From assembly GCF_008692785.1 (NCBI RefSeq), contig NZ_VXJV01000001.1, positions 1-64,000 on the forward strand: a stretch of DNA of 64,000 nucleotides, read 5' to 3'. The notes under the pieces were generated by a model. It saw only the letters and a program-made list of their open reading frames with translations, was not told where the DNA came from and did no database searches. Of the stretch, positions 34,401 to 42,377 are shown in pieces. Every line of letters starts with the position of its first letter. Position 1 is the stretch's first letter. Made by a program: the position numbers and the translations under genes. The DNA is from Salmonella enterica subsp. diarizonae (GTDB lineage Bacteria > Pseudomonadota > Gammaproteobacteria > Enterobacterales > Enterobacteriaceae).

Positions 34401-36938
34401 GCCTCGGTTCTGGGTAACGATACCGCTCAGGTTGAGTTCACCATTGCTGAAGGTGGTACGGGAGACGTAACCATCGATGCCGCCGCAACGGGAATCGTGC
34501 TTTCGCTTCTCAGCACTCAGGAGATTGTGGTACAGCGCTACGACACCAGCCTCGGCGCCTGGACGACGATCGTCAACACCGCCGTTGGCGACTTCGCGAA
34601 CTTGCTTACCCTGACCGGGAGCGGCGTCACCCTGAACCTGAGCGGACTGAGCGAAGGCCAGTACCGGGTACTCACTTATAACACCAGTCTGCTCGCCACC
34701 GGGTCGTATACCAGCCTGGATGTCGATGTACACCAGACCAGCGCGGGTATTATTAGCGGGCCAACGAGTAGTACCGGCAACGTCATGGCCGATGATACCG
34801 CACCGACGGGCACTACGGTCACCGCCATCACCAACGCCAACGGCGTCAGTACGCTGGTCGGCGCGGGCGGCGTGGATATTCAGGGGCAATACGGCACGCT
34901 GCACATTAATCAGGATGGCAGTTACACCTACACTCTGACTAACCCTACGGCAGGATATGGACATAAAGAGAGCTTCACCTACACCATCACCCAGAATGGC
35001 GTCGGTAGCAGCGCCGCGCAATTGGTTATCAATCTGGGTCCCGCGCCTGTAGCGAGCAGCGTGGTGGCGACAGACAATAACGCCTCTCTGGTCTTTGATA
35101 CCCACGTTAGCTACGTCAACAACGGTCCCTCGACACAAAGCGGCGTCACGGTATTAAGCGTCGGACTTGGTAATGTACTGAACGCGAATCTGCTTGATGA
35201 TATGGCTAATCCGATCATCTTTAACGTTGAAGAAGGCGCTACGCGAACCATGACGTTACAGGGAACCGTCGGTGGCGTCTCACTGGTCTCCACGTTCGAT
35301 CTGTACGTTTATCGCTTCAACGATGCCATTCAGCAATATGAGCAGTTCCGGGTGCAAAAGGGCTGGATTAACACCCTGCTGTTAGCCGGACAGTCCCAGC
35401 CGCTGACCCTGACGTTGCCTGGCGGCGAATACCTGTTCGTGCTGAATACCGCCAGCGGCATTAGCGTCCTCACTGGCTATACGTTGGCGATTTCCCAGGA
35501 TCACACCTATGCCGTTGACAGTATCACCGCCAACACCACCGGCAACGTGCTGACCAATGATGTCGCCCCTTCCAACGCCCTCCTCACTGAAGTGAACGGC
35601 GTGGCGATTTCTGCGACCGGCACGACGGAGGTAAACGGGCTGTATGGCACGCTCACCATTGACGCAAGAGGCAACTATACCTACACGTTGAAGAACGGTG
35701 TCGGCGCCGACAGCATTAAAACGCCGGACAGCTTTATTTATACGGTCAAAGCGCCAAACGGCGATACCGATACGGCCTCGCTCAATATCACGCCAACCGC
35801 CAGGGCGCTGGATGCGATTAATGATGTCAGCGATACCCTTAGCGTCGCCACGCTTCAGGACACCGCCGCCTGGCTGGACGCCAGCGTCGGCAGCGCCAGT
35901 TGGGGACTACTCGGCAAATCGGGCAGCGGGAGCGGCACCTTTGACGTTGCAACGGGGACCGTGCTTAAAGGCGCATCACTGGTCTTTGATGTCTCCACGC
36001 TCATTACGCTGGGCAATCTGAATATTAGCTGGGCCATTCAGGAGAACGGGACCGTCATACGCAACGGAACCGTTCCGGTGGCGAATATCACGCTGGGTGG
36101 CGCGACGGTGACCGTCAACCTGAGCGGCCTGGAGCTGGATGCAGGAACGTACACGCTTAACTTCACTGGCACCAATACCCTGGCCGGGGCGGCGACGATC
36201 ACACCACGCGTCATCGGCACCACCGTCGATCTGGATAATTTTGAAACGTCCGGAACGCATACCGTTCTCGGCAATATTTTTGACGGCAGCGATGCGGCGG
36301 GGGCGATGGATCAGCTTAATACGGTGAATACCCGCCTGAGCATTAGCGGGTATAACGGCAGCGCCGCTACGCTGGACGCCGCAGCGAATACCACCAGCGC
36401 TACAATTCAGGGACATTACGGCACATTGCAAATTAACCTCGATGGCGCCTACACCTACACCCTGAATAATGGCGTCGCGATGTCGTCCATCACCAGTAAA
36501 GAGGTCTTTACCTATCAACTGGATGACAAGATGGGTCATACGGATAGCGCCACATTGACCATTGATATGGCACCGCAAATCGTCAGTACCAACCAAAACG
36601 ATGTTCTCATCGGCTCCGCCTATGGCGATACGCTGATTTACCACCTGTTAAACGGCGCGGACGCGACCGGCGGTAACGGCGCCGATCGCTGGCAAAACTT
36701 CTCCACCGCGCAGGGTGATAAGATCGATATTCACGAACTGCTGACCGGCTGGGATCACCAGGCGGCGATGCTGGGTAACTTTGTTCAGGTTCATACCAGC
36801 GGCGCCAATACGGTGATATCCGTCGATCGCGACGGTGCCGGCAGCGCGTTTAAATCAACTGACCTTGTCACTCTGGAGAATGTGCAGCTCACGCTAAATG
36901 ATCTGTTGCAGAACAACCACCTGATCACCGGCGGTTGA
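25464..36938 (+). CDS. bapA: Giant biofilm adhesin BapA (SPI-9, SiiE-like)
   Basis: A 3,824-residue surface protein, the same length as reported for S. enterica BapA, needed for biofilm and intestinal colonisation. No Sec signal. Order: BapA prefix domain (1-125); hydrophobic AGAVAAGGIAAIAS (about 130); Asn/Pro/Gly/Asp-rich linker (about 145-190); about 28 bacterial Ig-like repeats of 85-105 residues to about residue 2950, mostly with the pattern GTGEAGATI ... GSWSFTP ... ATDAAGN; then larger VCBS-like domains with repeated YGTLxIxxDGxYTYTL; and a C-terminal type I secretion target domain (TNQNDVLIGSAYGDT ... GGNGADRW). Secreted by BapB-BapC-BapD encoded next. The frame is uninterrupted over 11.5 kb. 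Confidence 0.97.
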   Translation: MRLLAVVSKLTGVSTTVESSAVTLNAPSIVKLSVARDEISQLTRINQDLVVTLHSGETITIKNFYVTNDLGASQLVLAENDGTLWWVENPQAGLHFEQIADINELLVTSGASHEAGGAVWPWVLAGAVAAGGIAAIASSGGGDSHHHSDGDNPPPDNTNPDGNPPDNSNPGGSNPNGNNPGSSNPVDTTPPLAPSELLISADGKTVSGEAEAGSTITIKDPSGNVVGEGKADSDGKFSIDLTAPQLSGEQLTVTATDDAGNTGPSATIDAPNIPLPDTPVITAAIDDAAPLTGTLSNNQFTNDNTPTLEGTGSAGAVIHIYANGQEIGSTTVDTSGSWRFAIPGALADGENRFTAIATNVKGESSESASFTLTIDTLSPDAPIVELIADNTGLLTGPLQNNDRTDEAKPLFSGQGEAGNTITIKEGSTVIGSAIVDENGRWTFTPTTPLSDGEHTFTVEQIDKAGNVSNVTTTPTIIVDTTPPDAATIDNVAKDGTTVSGTAEAGSTVSIYDPAGNYLGSTITGENNQFSITLNPAQTHGERLEARIQDAVGNIGPATEFTASDSQYPAQPIILTVTDDAGTVTGLLKNGDATDDNRPTLSGTAEPGSTISINDNGFPVPTLPPIVADADGKWSFTPSLALPDGDHVFTATATNDRGTSGQSVSFTIDIDTQPPVLENLAVSDVGDRLTGTTEAGSTVVIKDSQGNTLGRGTAGDDGTFSIGISPAKINGETLSISVTDKAANSGPVETLSAPDKTAPAAPDGLIVATDGLSVSGQAEAGATVTIRDSSNTILGSAVANGSGQFIVQLNTAQTNGQALIATATDIANNESAAATVIAPDSTAPEMPKNVVISEDGASISGTAEPGSSITITTPDGTPLGSGKVDSEGHFTLPLVPAQTNGEQVTVTATDNANNVSPPTTAQAPDITAPDKPIITQVLDDVESITGPLVNGQTTNDNRPTLSGTAEAGARVEVFDNGVSLGLATLQPNGGWTFTPSQNLGEGAHRLTVIATDAKGNASPAASFDLVVDTQSPQQPVITFITDDAPGILGSVAHLGLTNDSTPTINGTGEPGSTVHLYQNGTRMADIIVGNSGVWSYAYTTASPLADNTYTFTVTASDSNGNTTPFSADFTITIDTQAPAAPGVIGVADGDGNTIDTNQITQESRPRLSGSGTAGDTIILYDNGNAIGQALVGADGRWQFTPPAALGDGTHLLTARANDPAGNESPESISFTLRVDTQVPDAPQIVSAAIAGGEGEVLLANGSITNQRMPTLSGTGEPGAIITLYNNGAVLDTVQVNPQGSWTYPLTSNLSEGLNVLTATATDAAGNSSPTSGVFSVTLDTLPPAQPDAPLISDNVAPVIGNIGNNGATNDTTPTFSGTGEIGSTIILYNNGSEIGRTTVSDNGSWNFTPAALTPGTYIITVTETDVAGNISPPSASVTFAVDTTAPANPVITFAEDNVGDVQDNIVSGATTDDNTPVIHGTGDIGSVITLYNGSSVLGVVTVDETGTWTLPVTSALPDGVYTLTAIAADAAGNSSGVSNSFTFTIDTVPLQPPVVNEILDDVAPVTGPLTDGAFTNDRTLTINGSGENGSIVTIYDNGAEIGTALVIDGNWTFNTPVLSEASHALTFSATDGAGNTTAQTQPITITVDVTAPPAPTVQTVADDGTRVAGLADPYATVEIRNADGTLVGSAVANSTGEFAVTLSPAQTDGGTLTAIAIDRAGNNGPAADFLASDSGLPTVPTITAIEDNVGSVQGNIAAGGATDDTTPTLRGTTDIGSIVEVFIDGDSAGFATVDASGNWIFEIATPLSESAHNFTVQATNAQGQGGLSAPVGITIDLSAPAQPVITSATDDVPGVIGTLVNGALTNDSRPTLNGTGEAGATIRILDNGVEIGSATVDQSGNWRFTPNAPLESNTHLFTAVATDPAGNSGQPSDGFTLNIDAQAPDVPVITSVIDDNNQPTVPVLPGQSTDDRQPILNGTGEPGATITIFDNGTPLGTALVGENGSWTFPVSGNLSEGSHNLTVSATDPAGNTSAVSAPWTIVVDITPPASPVLTSVVDDQPGITGNLVSGQLTNDATPTLNGRGEAGATINVYLDGNPTSIGTTTVNSDGTWSFTPQTPLANGNHTLTLSATDPAGNSSAVSSGFVLTIDATPPAAPVIASVADNTAPVTGIVPNGGSTNETRPTLSGTGEAGATISIYNGSALVGTAQVQSNGSWSFTPSTSLGAGVWNLTATATDAAGNTSAASETRSFTIDTTAPAAPVIDTVYDGTGPITGNLSSGQITDEARPVISGTREANTTIRLYDNGTLLAEIPADNSSSWRYTPNASLATGNHVITVIAVDAAGNASPVSDSVNFVVDTTPPLAPVITSVSDDQAPGLGTIANGQSTNDPTPIFSGTAEAGATITLYENGTVIGTTTAQPGGAWSVSTSTLASGTHVITAVATDAAGNNSPNSTAFTLTVDTTAPQTPILTSVVDDVAGGVTGNLANGQITNDNRPTLNGTAEAGSVVSIYDGGTLLGVTSANADGAWSFTPTTGLSDGTRTLTVTATDPAGNISPATSDFTIVVDTLAPTVPLITSIVDDVPNNTGAIGNGQSTNDTQPTLNGTAEANSAVSIFDNGALVATVNANASGNWSWTPTAALGQGSHAYRVSAADAAGNVSAASPSTTIIVDTIAPGAPGNLVINAIGNRVTGTAEAGSTVTITSDTGVVLGTAIADGTGSFTATLTPAQTNGQPLLAFAQDKAGNTGIAAGFTAPDTRVPEAPIITNVVDDVGIYTGAIANGQVTNDAQPTLNGTAQAGATVNIYNNGALLGTTTANASGNWSFTPTGNLTEGSHAFTATATNANGTGSVSTAATVIVDTLAPGTPSGTLSTDGGSLSGLAEANSIVTVTLAGGVTLTTTAGSNGAWSLTLPTKQIEGQLINVTATDAAGNASGTLGITAPVLPLAARDNITSLDLTSTATTSTQNYSDYGLLLVGALGNVASVLGNDTAQVEFTIAEGGTGDVTIDAAATGIVLSLLSTQEIVVQRYDTSLGAWTTIVNTAVGDFANLLTLTGSGVTLNLSGLSEGQYRVLTYNTSLLATGSYTSLDVDVHQTSAGIISGPTSSTGNVMADDTAPTGTTVTAITNANGVSTLVGAGGVDIQGQYGTLHINQDGSYTYTLTNPTAGYGHKESFTYTITQNGVGSSAAQLVINLGPAPVASSVVATDNNASLVFDTHVSYVNNGPSTQSGVTVLSVGLGNVLNANLLDDMANPIIFNVEEGATRTMTLQGTVGGVSLVSTFDLYVYRFNDAIQQYEQFRVQKGWINTLLLAGQSQPLTLTLPGGEYLFVLNTASGISVLTGYTLAISQDHTYAVDSITANTTGNVLTNDVAPSNALLTEVNGVAISATGTTEVNGLYGTLTIDARGNYTYTLKNGVGADSIKTPDSFIYTVKAPNGDTDTASLNITPTARALDAINDVSDTLSVATLQDTAAWLDASVGSASWGLLGKSGSGSGTFDVATGTVLKGASLVFDVSTLITLGNLNISWAIQENGTVIRNGTVPVANITLGGATVTVNLSGLELDAGTYTLNFTGTNTLAGAATITPRVIGTTVDLDNFETSGTHTVLGNIFDGSDAAGAMDQLNTVNTRLSISGYNGSAATLDAAANTTSATIQGHYGTLQINLDGAYTYTLNNGVAMSSITSKEVFTYQLDDKMGHTDSATLTIDMAPQIVSTNQNDVLIGSAYGDTLIYHLLNGADATGGNGADRWQNFSTAQGDKIDIHELLTGWDHQAAMLGNFVQVHTSGANTVISVDRDGAGSAFKSTDLVTLENVQLTLNDLLQNNHLITGG

Positions 36939-36946
36939 TGAAAAAA

Positions 36947-36972
36947 GCCCCGGACGCTACGACGTTCGGGGC
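36947..36972 (+). other. Hairpin between bapA and bapB
   Basis: GCCCCGGAC, 8-nt loop, GTTCGGGGC begins 8 nt after the bapA stop. There is no T run on this strand, so it is more likely a partial terminator or a 3'-end stabiliser giving more bapA than secretion genes. The A6 tract on its left would be a T run for minus-strand transcription. Confidence 0.55.
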
Positions 36973-37003
36973 AACAAGCTGTGATATTTAAAAGGGATAA
37001 ACT

Positions 37004-38413
37004 ATGGGAAAAGTCGCGCCTGTCGCCATCGTACTGGCATTTGCTTTGTTTCATCATCAGACCCGGGGCGCAGAAGTGCCGCCGATCATTACATCCGAAG
37101 GATTAGCAACGGACCAGATGCTTCCTTCGCTGGATGGCTCCGCCGCCGAGTTACCGCTCAGCGCCGCCGCGCCGGGCAACCTGACGCTCAATGACGCGGT
37201 CAATCGCGCCGTTAACTGGCATCCTTCTATTCGCGAAGCCGTCGGCAAACTGCTCGCACAGAATCAACAAATAGAGGTCGCCAGATCGAAATATTATCCG
37301 CAAGTCAGCGCTGGCGTGAACAATGGGTACAGCAACACCTACACCGATCACGGGTATAGCCCCTCGCTGGTGCTGTCGGTATCGCAAATGCTTTATGACT
37401 TCGGCAAAGTGGCAAGCCAGGTTCGCGCCGAAACCGCAGGCGCAGCGCAGCAACAGGCCAATGTGTTGCTCAGTATTGATACCGTCGCGCACGAAACCGC
37501 CAACGCCATTGTTCAAACGCAGAGCTGGCAGCAAATGGTAGAAGCGGCGGAAGAACAGCTCGTCGCGCTGGACGGCATCGGTAAACTTATCCGGCAGCGC
37601 AGCGATGAAGGCGCCACGTCGCTATCTGACGTAGTGCAAACCGAAGCCAGAATCGAATCCGCCCGCTCGCAACTGGCGCAGTATCAGGCCAATCTCGACA
37701 GTGCGAAAGCATCACTGATGAGCTGGCTGGGCTGGAATTCGCTTAATGGCATCAATAATGACTTCCCGGCAAAACTCGCTCGCAGCTGTGAGACGTCGAC
37801 TCCCGACGATCGGCTGGTGCCCGCGGTACTGGCCGCCTGGGCGCAGGCCAACGTTGCGCGGGCGAATCTGGAATATGCCAACGCGCAAATGACGCCGACG
37901 ATTTCGCTCGAACCTTCCGTACAACATTATCTCAATGATAAATATCCCAGTCATGAAGTGCTCGATAAAACCCAGTATTCCACCTGGGTGAAAGTTGAGA
38001 TGCCGCTTTACCAGGGCGGAGGGTTGACCGCCCGGCGCAACGCTGCCAGCCATGCGGTAGACGCGGCTCAATCGACCATTCAGCGCACCCGGCTTGATGT
38101 CCGCCAGAAACTGATGGAGGCGCGCAGCCAGGCAATGAGTCTTGCCAGCGCGTTACAAATCCTTCGTCGGCAACAGCAGCTTAGCGAACGCACGCGTGAA
38201 CTGTATCAGCAGCAATACCTTGACCTCGGTTCGCGCCCACTGCTTGACGTGCTTAATGCGGAACAGGAAGTTTACCAGGCGCGCTTTGCCGAACTGCAAA
38301 CGGAAAGCCAGTTGCATCAGTTGCAACTGAACTGTCTGTATAACACCGGCGCGCTTCGTCAGGCGTTCGCGTTAAATCATCGCAGTATTCAATCCGTGGA
38401 GATCCAGCCATGA
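37004..38413 (+). CDS. bapB: TolC-family outer-membrane channel for BapA
   Basis: A 469-residue outer-membrane efflux protein. Signal peptide (about 1-24), then two OEP repeats rich in helices, including LNDAVNRAVNWHPSIREA and the second-half VEMPLYQGGGLTARRNAA. It should form the exit duct of the BapA type I system with BapC and BapD. It overlaps bapC by 4 nt (ATGA). A dedicated TolC-like protein is usual for large adhesin systems of this type. Confidence 0.92.
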   Translation: MGKVAPVAIVLAFALFHHQTRGAEVPPIITSEGLATDQMLPSLDGSAAELPLSAAAPGNLTLNDAVNRAVNWHPSIREAVGKLLAQNQQIEVARSKYYPQVSAGVNNGYSNTYTDHGYSPSLVLSVSQMLYDFGKVASQVRAETAGAAQQQANVLLSIDTVAHETANAIVQTQSWQQMVEAAEEQLVALDGIGKLIRQRSDEGATSLSDVVQTEARIESARSQLAQYQANLDSAKASLMSWLGWNSLNGINNDFPAKLARSCETSTPDDRLVPAVLAAWAQANVARANLEYANAQMTPTISLEPSVQHYLNDKYPSHEVLDKTQYSTWVKVEMPLYQGGGLTARRNAASHAVDAAQSTIQRTRLDVRQKLMEARSQAMSLASALQILRRQQQLSERTRELYQQQYLDLGSRPLLDVLNAEQEVYQARFAELQTESQLHQLQLNCLYNTGALRQAFALNHRSIQSVEIQP

Positions 38414-40590
38414 CCCGCGCCGCCCCCGATATAGAAGAGGTACTCAGTGAGCGCGCGCTGAGCCAATGGGCGCAGGCCATCAGCCATGTCGCCGGTCATT
38501 ATCGCGTTGCCTGTTCTCCCGGTTCGATTCAGGCCAACGCCCCGTGGTTTAGGGGGAAAAGCAGAACGACCGCCTTAACGCAGCTCGCGCGGCAGGCGGG
38601 TTTATCCTTTCATGCGCCGGGCATAGACAAAACGGCATTTAGTCAGTGGCGATTGCCATTGGTTGTCGAGCTCCGGGACGGGCAGTTATTGGTCATCGAA
38701 CATGTTGATGGCGAAGATGCGGTAGATGTTTTTGTGATCGAAGAAGAGGGTCAGCGTAACCGCCTGACGCTCAACGAGTTATTGCCGGAGATCCTCTATG
38801 TTGCCGCGCTACGCCCGCTATCGGCGCTCAAGGATAGCCGCGTCGACCGCTATATCTCCCGCTTTAAACCCGACTGGATGCGCGAGTTGGTTCTGCAGGA
38901 TATCCGCCCTTATTTACCGGTAATGGTCGCCGCCTTTCTGATTAACGTGCTGTCGCTGGCCGGGATTGTCTTTTCTATGCAGGTTTACGATCGGGTGATC
39001 CCCGCACAGTCGTATCCTACCCTGTACGTTCTCTCCTTCGGCGTGCTGGTAGCGGTGTTGTTCGGTTTTCTTCTGCGTGAAGCGCGTACGCACATTATGG
39101 ACGTGCTCGGTAAACGTGCCGATATGCGCATTTCCGATCGGGTATTCGGTCATGCGTTAAGGCTGCGCAACAGCGCTATCCCCCGTTCCACCGGCAGTTT
39201 TATCTCGCAGTTACGCGAACTGGAGCAGATCCGCGAGATGATCACCTCTTCAACGCTGGCGACCATTGTCGATCTGCCTTTCTTTTTCCTGTTTATGATA
39301 GTCCTGGCGATTATCGCCCCACCGCTGGCATGGATAGCGCCAGTGGCGGCTCTGCTGATGATCCTGCCGGGCGTCGCACTGCAAAAAAAACTGGCTGTCC
39401 TTGCCAACCAGGCCGCCCACGAAGCGACGCTACGCAATGCAGTCTTAGTTGAAAGCGTTCAGGGGCTGGAAGATATTAAACTGATGCAGGCGGAGAACCG
39501 CTTTCTCCAGCAGTGGAATAGCTATATCCGTATTACCGGTGAGTCGGGTCTACGCACCCGCAAACTCACGCAAGGGCTTATCAGTTGGGGGATGTCGGTA
39601 CAAAGTCTGGTGTATGCCGCGGTGATTATGTTCGGCGCGCCGATGGTCATTGAAGGCAGTATGACTACCGGCGCGGTGGTCGCCGCGTCGATGCTCGGCT
39701 CGCGGATGATCGCGCCAATGGCCAACCTGTGCGGCGTGCTGGCGCGCTGGCAGCAGGTGAAAGCGGCGAAGATGGGTCTCGACAACATTATGCAACTGCC
39801 CACCGAGACACAGCATGACGATAGCCTGATACACCGCGACATCCTCCACGGGCATTACCTCTTTGAAAACGCTCAGTTTCGTTACCATAACGACGATCAA
39901 CGCATACCGCTGCGCCTCGTGCGTCTGGAGATCATGCCAGGCGAGCGGATTGCGATACTAGGGCGTAACGGTGCGGGTAAATCCACACTTTTACAGGCGA
40001 TGGCGGGTGGCCTGGAGATGATTCAGGGAGAGGCCCGGATTGATAATCTCAGCTTGCCGCACATCGATATGGCGGATTTGCGCCGCAACATCGGCTTTCT
40101 TAGCCAGAACGCGCGGCTTTTTTTCGGTAGCCTACGTGAGAACCTGACGCTCGGCGCGCCACACGCCAGCGATGAACAGATTTTTGACGCGCTCGAAGTC
40201 AGCGGCGGCGCCGTCTTCGTCAGACGGCTGGCAAAAGGGTTGGATCATCCCATTATGGAAGGCGGTAACGGCCTGTCCGGCGGGCAGCGTCAGTCCCTGT
40301 TGCTGGCGAGAATGCTGCTGCGCTCCCCCAATATTGTGCTACTTGACGAACCCAGCGCCTCGCTGGACGAACATACGGAACGAGAGTTTATTCAGCGGTT
40401 ACATCAATGGCTTGGCAACCGTACCCTGATCGTCGCGACGCACCGGGTACCAATACTGGAGCTGGTTGAGCGTGTCGTTGTCCTGAAAGAAGGGCAACTG
40501 GTGATGGACGCGCCAAAAGCGCAGGCGCTTAACGCGGATCGGATGCAAAGTCACCGTAGGGAGTGGAAAAATGAAAATCAGTCAGCATGA
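38410..40590 (+). CDS. bapC: Type I secretion ABC transporter for BapA
   Basis: A 726-residue LapB-type ATPase/permease. N-terminal C39-like domain without peptidase activity (1-150; no catalytic Cys-His pair in place), six membrane spans (about 165-420), and a nucleotide-binding domain with GRNGAGKSTLLQAM (Walker A), GGNGLSGGQRQSLLLARM (signature) and NIVLLDEPSASLDE (Walker B), and ATHR H-loop. It powers BapA export and overlaps bapD by 20 nt. Confidence 0.95.
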   Translation: MTRAAPDIEEVLSERALSQWAQAISHVAGHYRVACSPGSIQANAPWFRGKSRTTALTQLARQAGLSFHAPGIDKTAFSQWRLPLVVELRDGQLLVIEHVDGEDAVDVFVIEEEGQRNRLTLNELLPEILYVAALRPLSALKDSRVDRYISRFKPDWMRELVLQDIRPYLPVMVAAFLINVLSLAGIVFSMQVYDRVIPAQSYPTLYVLSFGVLVAVLFGFLLREARTHIMDVLGKRADMRISDRVFGHALRLRNSAIPRSTGSFISQLRELEQIREMITSSTLATIVDLPFFFLFMIVLAIIAPPLAWIAPVAALLMILPGVALQKKLAVLANQAAHEATLRNAVLVESVQGLEDIKLMQAENRFLQQWNSYIRITGESGLRTRKLTQGLISWGMSVQSLVYAAVIMFGAPMVIEGSMTTGAVVAASMLGSRMIAPMANLCGVLARWQQVKAAKMGLDNIMQLPTETQHDDSLIHRDILHGHYLFENAQFRYHNDDQRIPLRLVRLEIMPGERIAILGRNGAGKSTLLQAMAGGLEMIQGEARIDNLSLPHIDMADLRRNIGFLSQNARLFFGSLRENLTLGAPHASDEQIFDALEVSGGAVFVRRLAKGLDHPIMEGGNGLSGGQRQSLLLARMLLRSPNIVLLDEPSASLDEHTEREFIQRLHQWLGNRTLIVATHRVPILELVERVVVLKEGQLVMDAPKAQALNADRMQSHRREWKNENQSA

Positions 40591-41761
40591 TGCCGCGATG
40601 GACGATCCCGATATTCAGCGTGAACGGGCGTTTTCCGGCGCGGGTCGTATTGTTCTGATCTGCTCACTGTTATTTCTCATTCTCGGCATCTGGGCGTGGT
40701 TTGGCCGGCTGGATGAGGTTTCCACTGGCAACGGGAAAGTGATCCCCAGTTCACGCGAACAGGTTCTGCAGTCGCTGGATGGCGGCATCCTGGCGCAATT
40801 GACGGTGCGGGAAGGCGACAGGGTCCAGGCTAACCAGATTGTCGCCAGGCTTGATCCTACGCGTCTGGCGTCCAATGTCGGCGAAAGTGCGGCAAAATAT
40901 CGCGCTTCACTCGCCTCCAGCGCACGGTTAACCGCGGAAGTCAGCGACTTACCCCTCGCCTTCCCCGATGAGCTAAACGGCTGGCCGGATCTGATTGCCG
41001 CAGAGACGCGTCTCTATAAAAGCCGCCGTGCGCAACTGGCCGATACTGAAGCCGAACTACGGGATGCTCTGGTATCGGTTAATAAAGAGCTGGCCATTAC
41101 CCAGCGGCTGGAAAAAAGCGGCGCGGCCAGTCATGTTGAAGTACTGCGACTGCAACGACAAAAAAGTGATTTAGGCTTAAAAATTACCGACCTGCGCTCA
41201 CAATATTATGTACAGGCACGCGAAGCGTTGTCGAAAGCGAACGCCGAGGTCGATATGCTCTCCGCCATTTTAAAAGGACGCGAGGATTCCGTTACCCGCC
41301 TCACCGTACGTTCGCCGGTACGCGGTATTGTTAAGAATATCCAGGTCACGACGATTGGCGGCGTGATCCCGCCTAACGGCGAGATGATGGAGATAGTACC
41401 GGTAGACGATCATCTGCTGATTGAAACCCGTCTTTCGCCGCGTGATATCGCCTTTATTCATCCCGGTCAACGCGCATTGGTTAAAATCACCGCTTATGAT
41501 TACGCCATTTACGGCGGGCTTGACGGCGTGGTGGAGACCATTTCACCGGACACCATTCAGGATAAGGTAAAGCCGGAAATTTTCTACTATCGTGTGTTTA
41601 TCCGCACCCATCAGGACTATCTACAAAATAAAGTTGGACGCCGTTTTTCGATTGTTCCAGGCATGATCGCCACGGTGGATATCAAAACCGGTGAAAAAAC
41701 CATCGTCGACTATTTAATCAAACCGTTTAATCGAGCGAAAGAAGCGCTGCGCGAGCGGTAA
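40571..41761 (+). CDS. bapD: HlyD-family membrane fusion protein for BapA
   Basis: A 396-residue periplasmic adaptor linking BapC to BapB. A single N-terminal membrane helix (about 25-45, IVLICSLLFLILGIWAWF), lipoyl half-motifs around residues 60-95 and 245-275, a coiled-coil hairpin (about 130-240) and a beta-barrel domain. Last gene of the bapABCD run, 71 nt before tmRNA. Confidence 0.95.
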   Translation: MKISQHDAAMDDPDIQRERAFSGAGRIVLICSLLFLILGIWAWFGRLDEVSTGNGKVIPSSREQVLQSLDGGILAQLTVREGDRVQANQIVARLDPTRLASNVGESAAKYRASLASSARLTAEVSDLPLAFPDELNGWPDLIAAETRLYKSRRAQLADTEAELRDALVSVNKELAITQRLEKSGAASHVEVLRLQRQKSDLGLKITDLRSQYYVQAREALSKANAEVDMLSAILKGREDSVTRLTVRSPVRGIVKNIQVTTIGGVIPPNGEMMEIVPVDDHLLIETRLSPRDIAFIHPGQRALVKITAYDYAIYGGLDGVVETISPDTIQDKVKPEIFYYRVFIRTHQDYLQNKVGRRFSIVPGMIATVDIKTGEKTIVDYLIKPFNRAKEALRER

Positions 41762-41832
41762 ATCGTTGAGGATAAGAAGATACGGGGGCTGGTCACGCGT
41801 GTCACAAGTCTGTTATACTCAACTTACACATT

Positions 41833-42195
41833 GGGGCTGATTCTGGATTCGACGGGATTTGCGAAACCCAAGGTGCATGCCGAGGGGCGGTTGGCCTCGT
41901 AAAAAGCCGCAAAAAAATAGTCGCAAACGACGAAACCTACGCTTTAGCAGCTTAATAACCTGCTTAGAGCCCTCTCTCCCTAGCCTCCGCTCTTAGGACG
42001 GGGATCAAGAGAGGTCAAACCCAAAAGAGATCGCGTGGATGCCTTGCCTGGGGTTGAAGCGTTAAAACGAATCAGGCTAGTCTGGTAGTGGCGTGTCCGT
42101 CCGCAGGTGCCAGGCGAATGTAAAGACAGACTAAGCATGTAGTACCGAGGATGTAGGAATTTCGGACGCGGGTTCAACTCCCGCCAGCTCCACCA
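41833..42195 (+). ncRNA. ssrA: tmRNA (SsrA)
   Basis: A 363-nt RNA, the same length as in E. coli, from GGGGCTGATTCTGGATTCGA to the encoded CTCCACCA end. With SmpB it rescues stalled ribosomes. The resume codon GCA at 41923 opens the tag ANDETYALAA (stop TAA at 41953-41955); E. coli has ANDENYALAA, and Thr at position 5 is the Salmonella form. A -10-like TATACT is at 41814-41819. The tRNA-like 3' end is the attachment site for the island to the right. Confidence 0.99.
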
Positions 42196-42230
42196 AATTT
42201 GGTTACAAAGCAATCCAAGAAAGACCGAAA

Positions 42231-42263
42231 AGCCCGTAATCACAACAAGTTACGGGCTTTTTT
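42231..42263 (+). terminator. Terminator after ssrA
   Basis: AGCCCGTAA, 10-nt loop, TTACGGGCTTTTTT: a 9-bp stem with a T run, 36 nt past the tmRNA 3' end. Confidence 0.88.
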
Positions 42264-42304
42264 ATGTCCAGCGCTGTCTGATTTGATCCTACCCAAGCTA
42301 ATTG

Positions 42305-42361
42305 TTTTAGGCCCATTGATAGGCCCAACGAAAAGATATATGGTCTTTGTTGGGCCTAAAA
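42305..42361. other. Candidate integrase arm-binding repeats at the left island end
   Basis: AGGCCCA occurs at 42309-42315 and 42321-42327 and inverted (TGGGCCT) at 42351-42357; the outer pair extends to a perfect 11-bp inverted repeat TTTTAGGCCCA/TGGGCCTAAAA. They lie between attL in ssrA and the integrase start, where P4-type integrases have arm sites. Function is inferred from position. Confidence 0.6.
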
Positions 42362-42377
42362 GCATGGAGACTCCACC

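Noticed and set aside
25464..36938. Minus-strand frames of 60 to 290 codons within bapA
   Set aside because: They come from the strong codon periodicity of the repeats and carry no domains, starts or ribosome sites.
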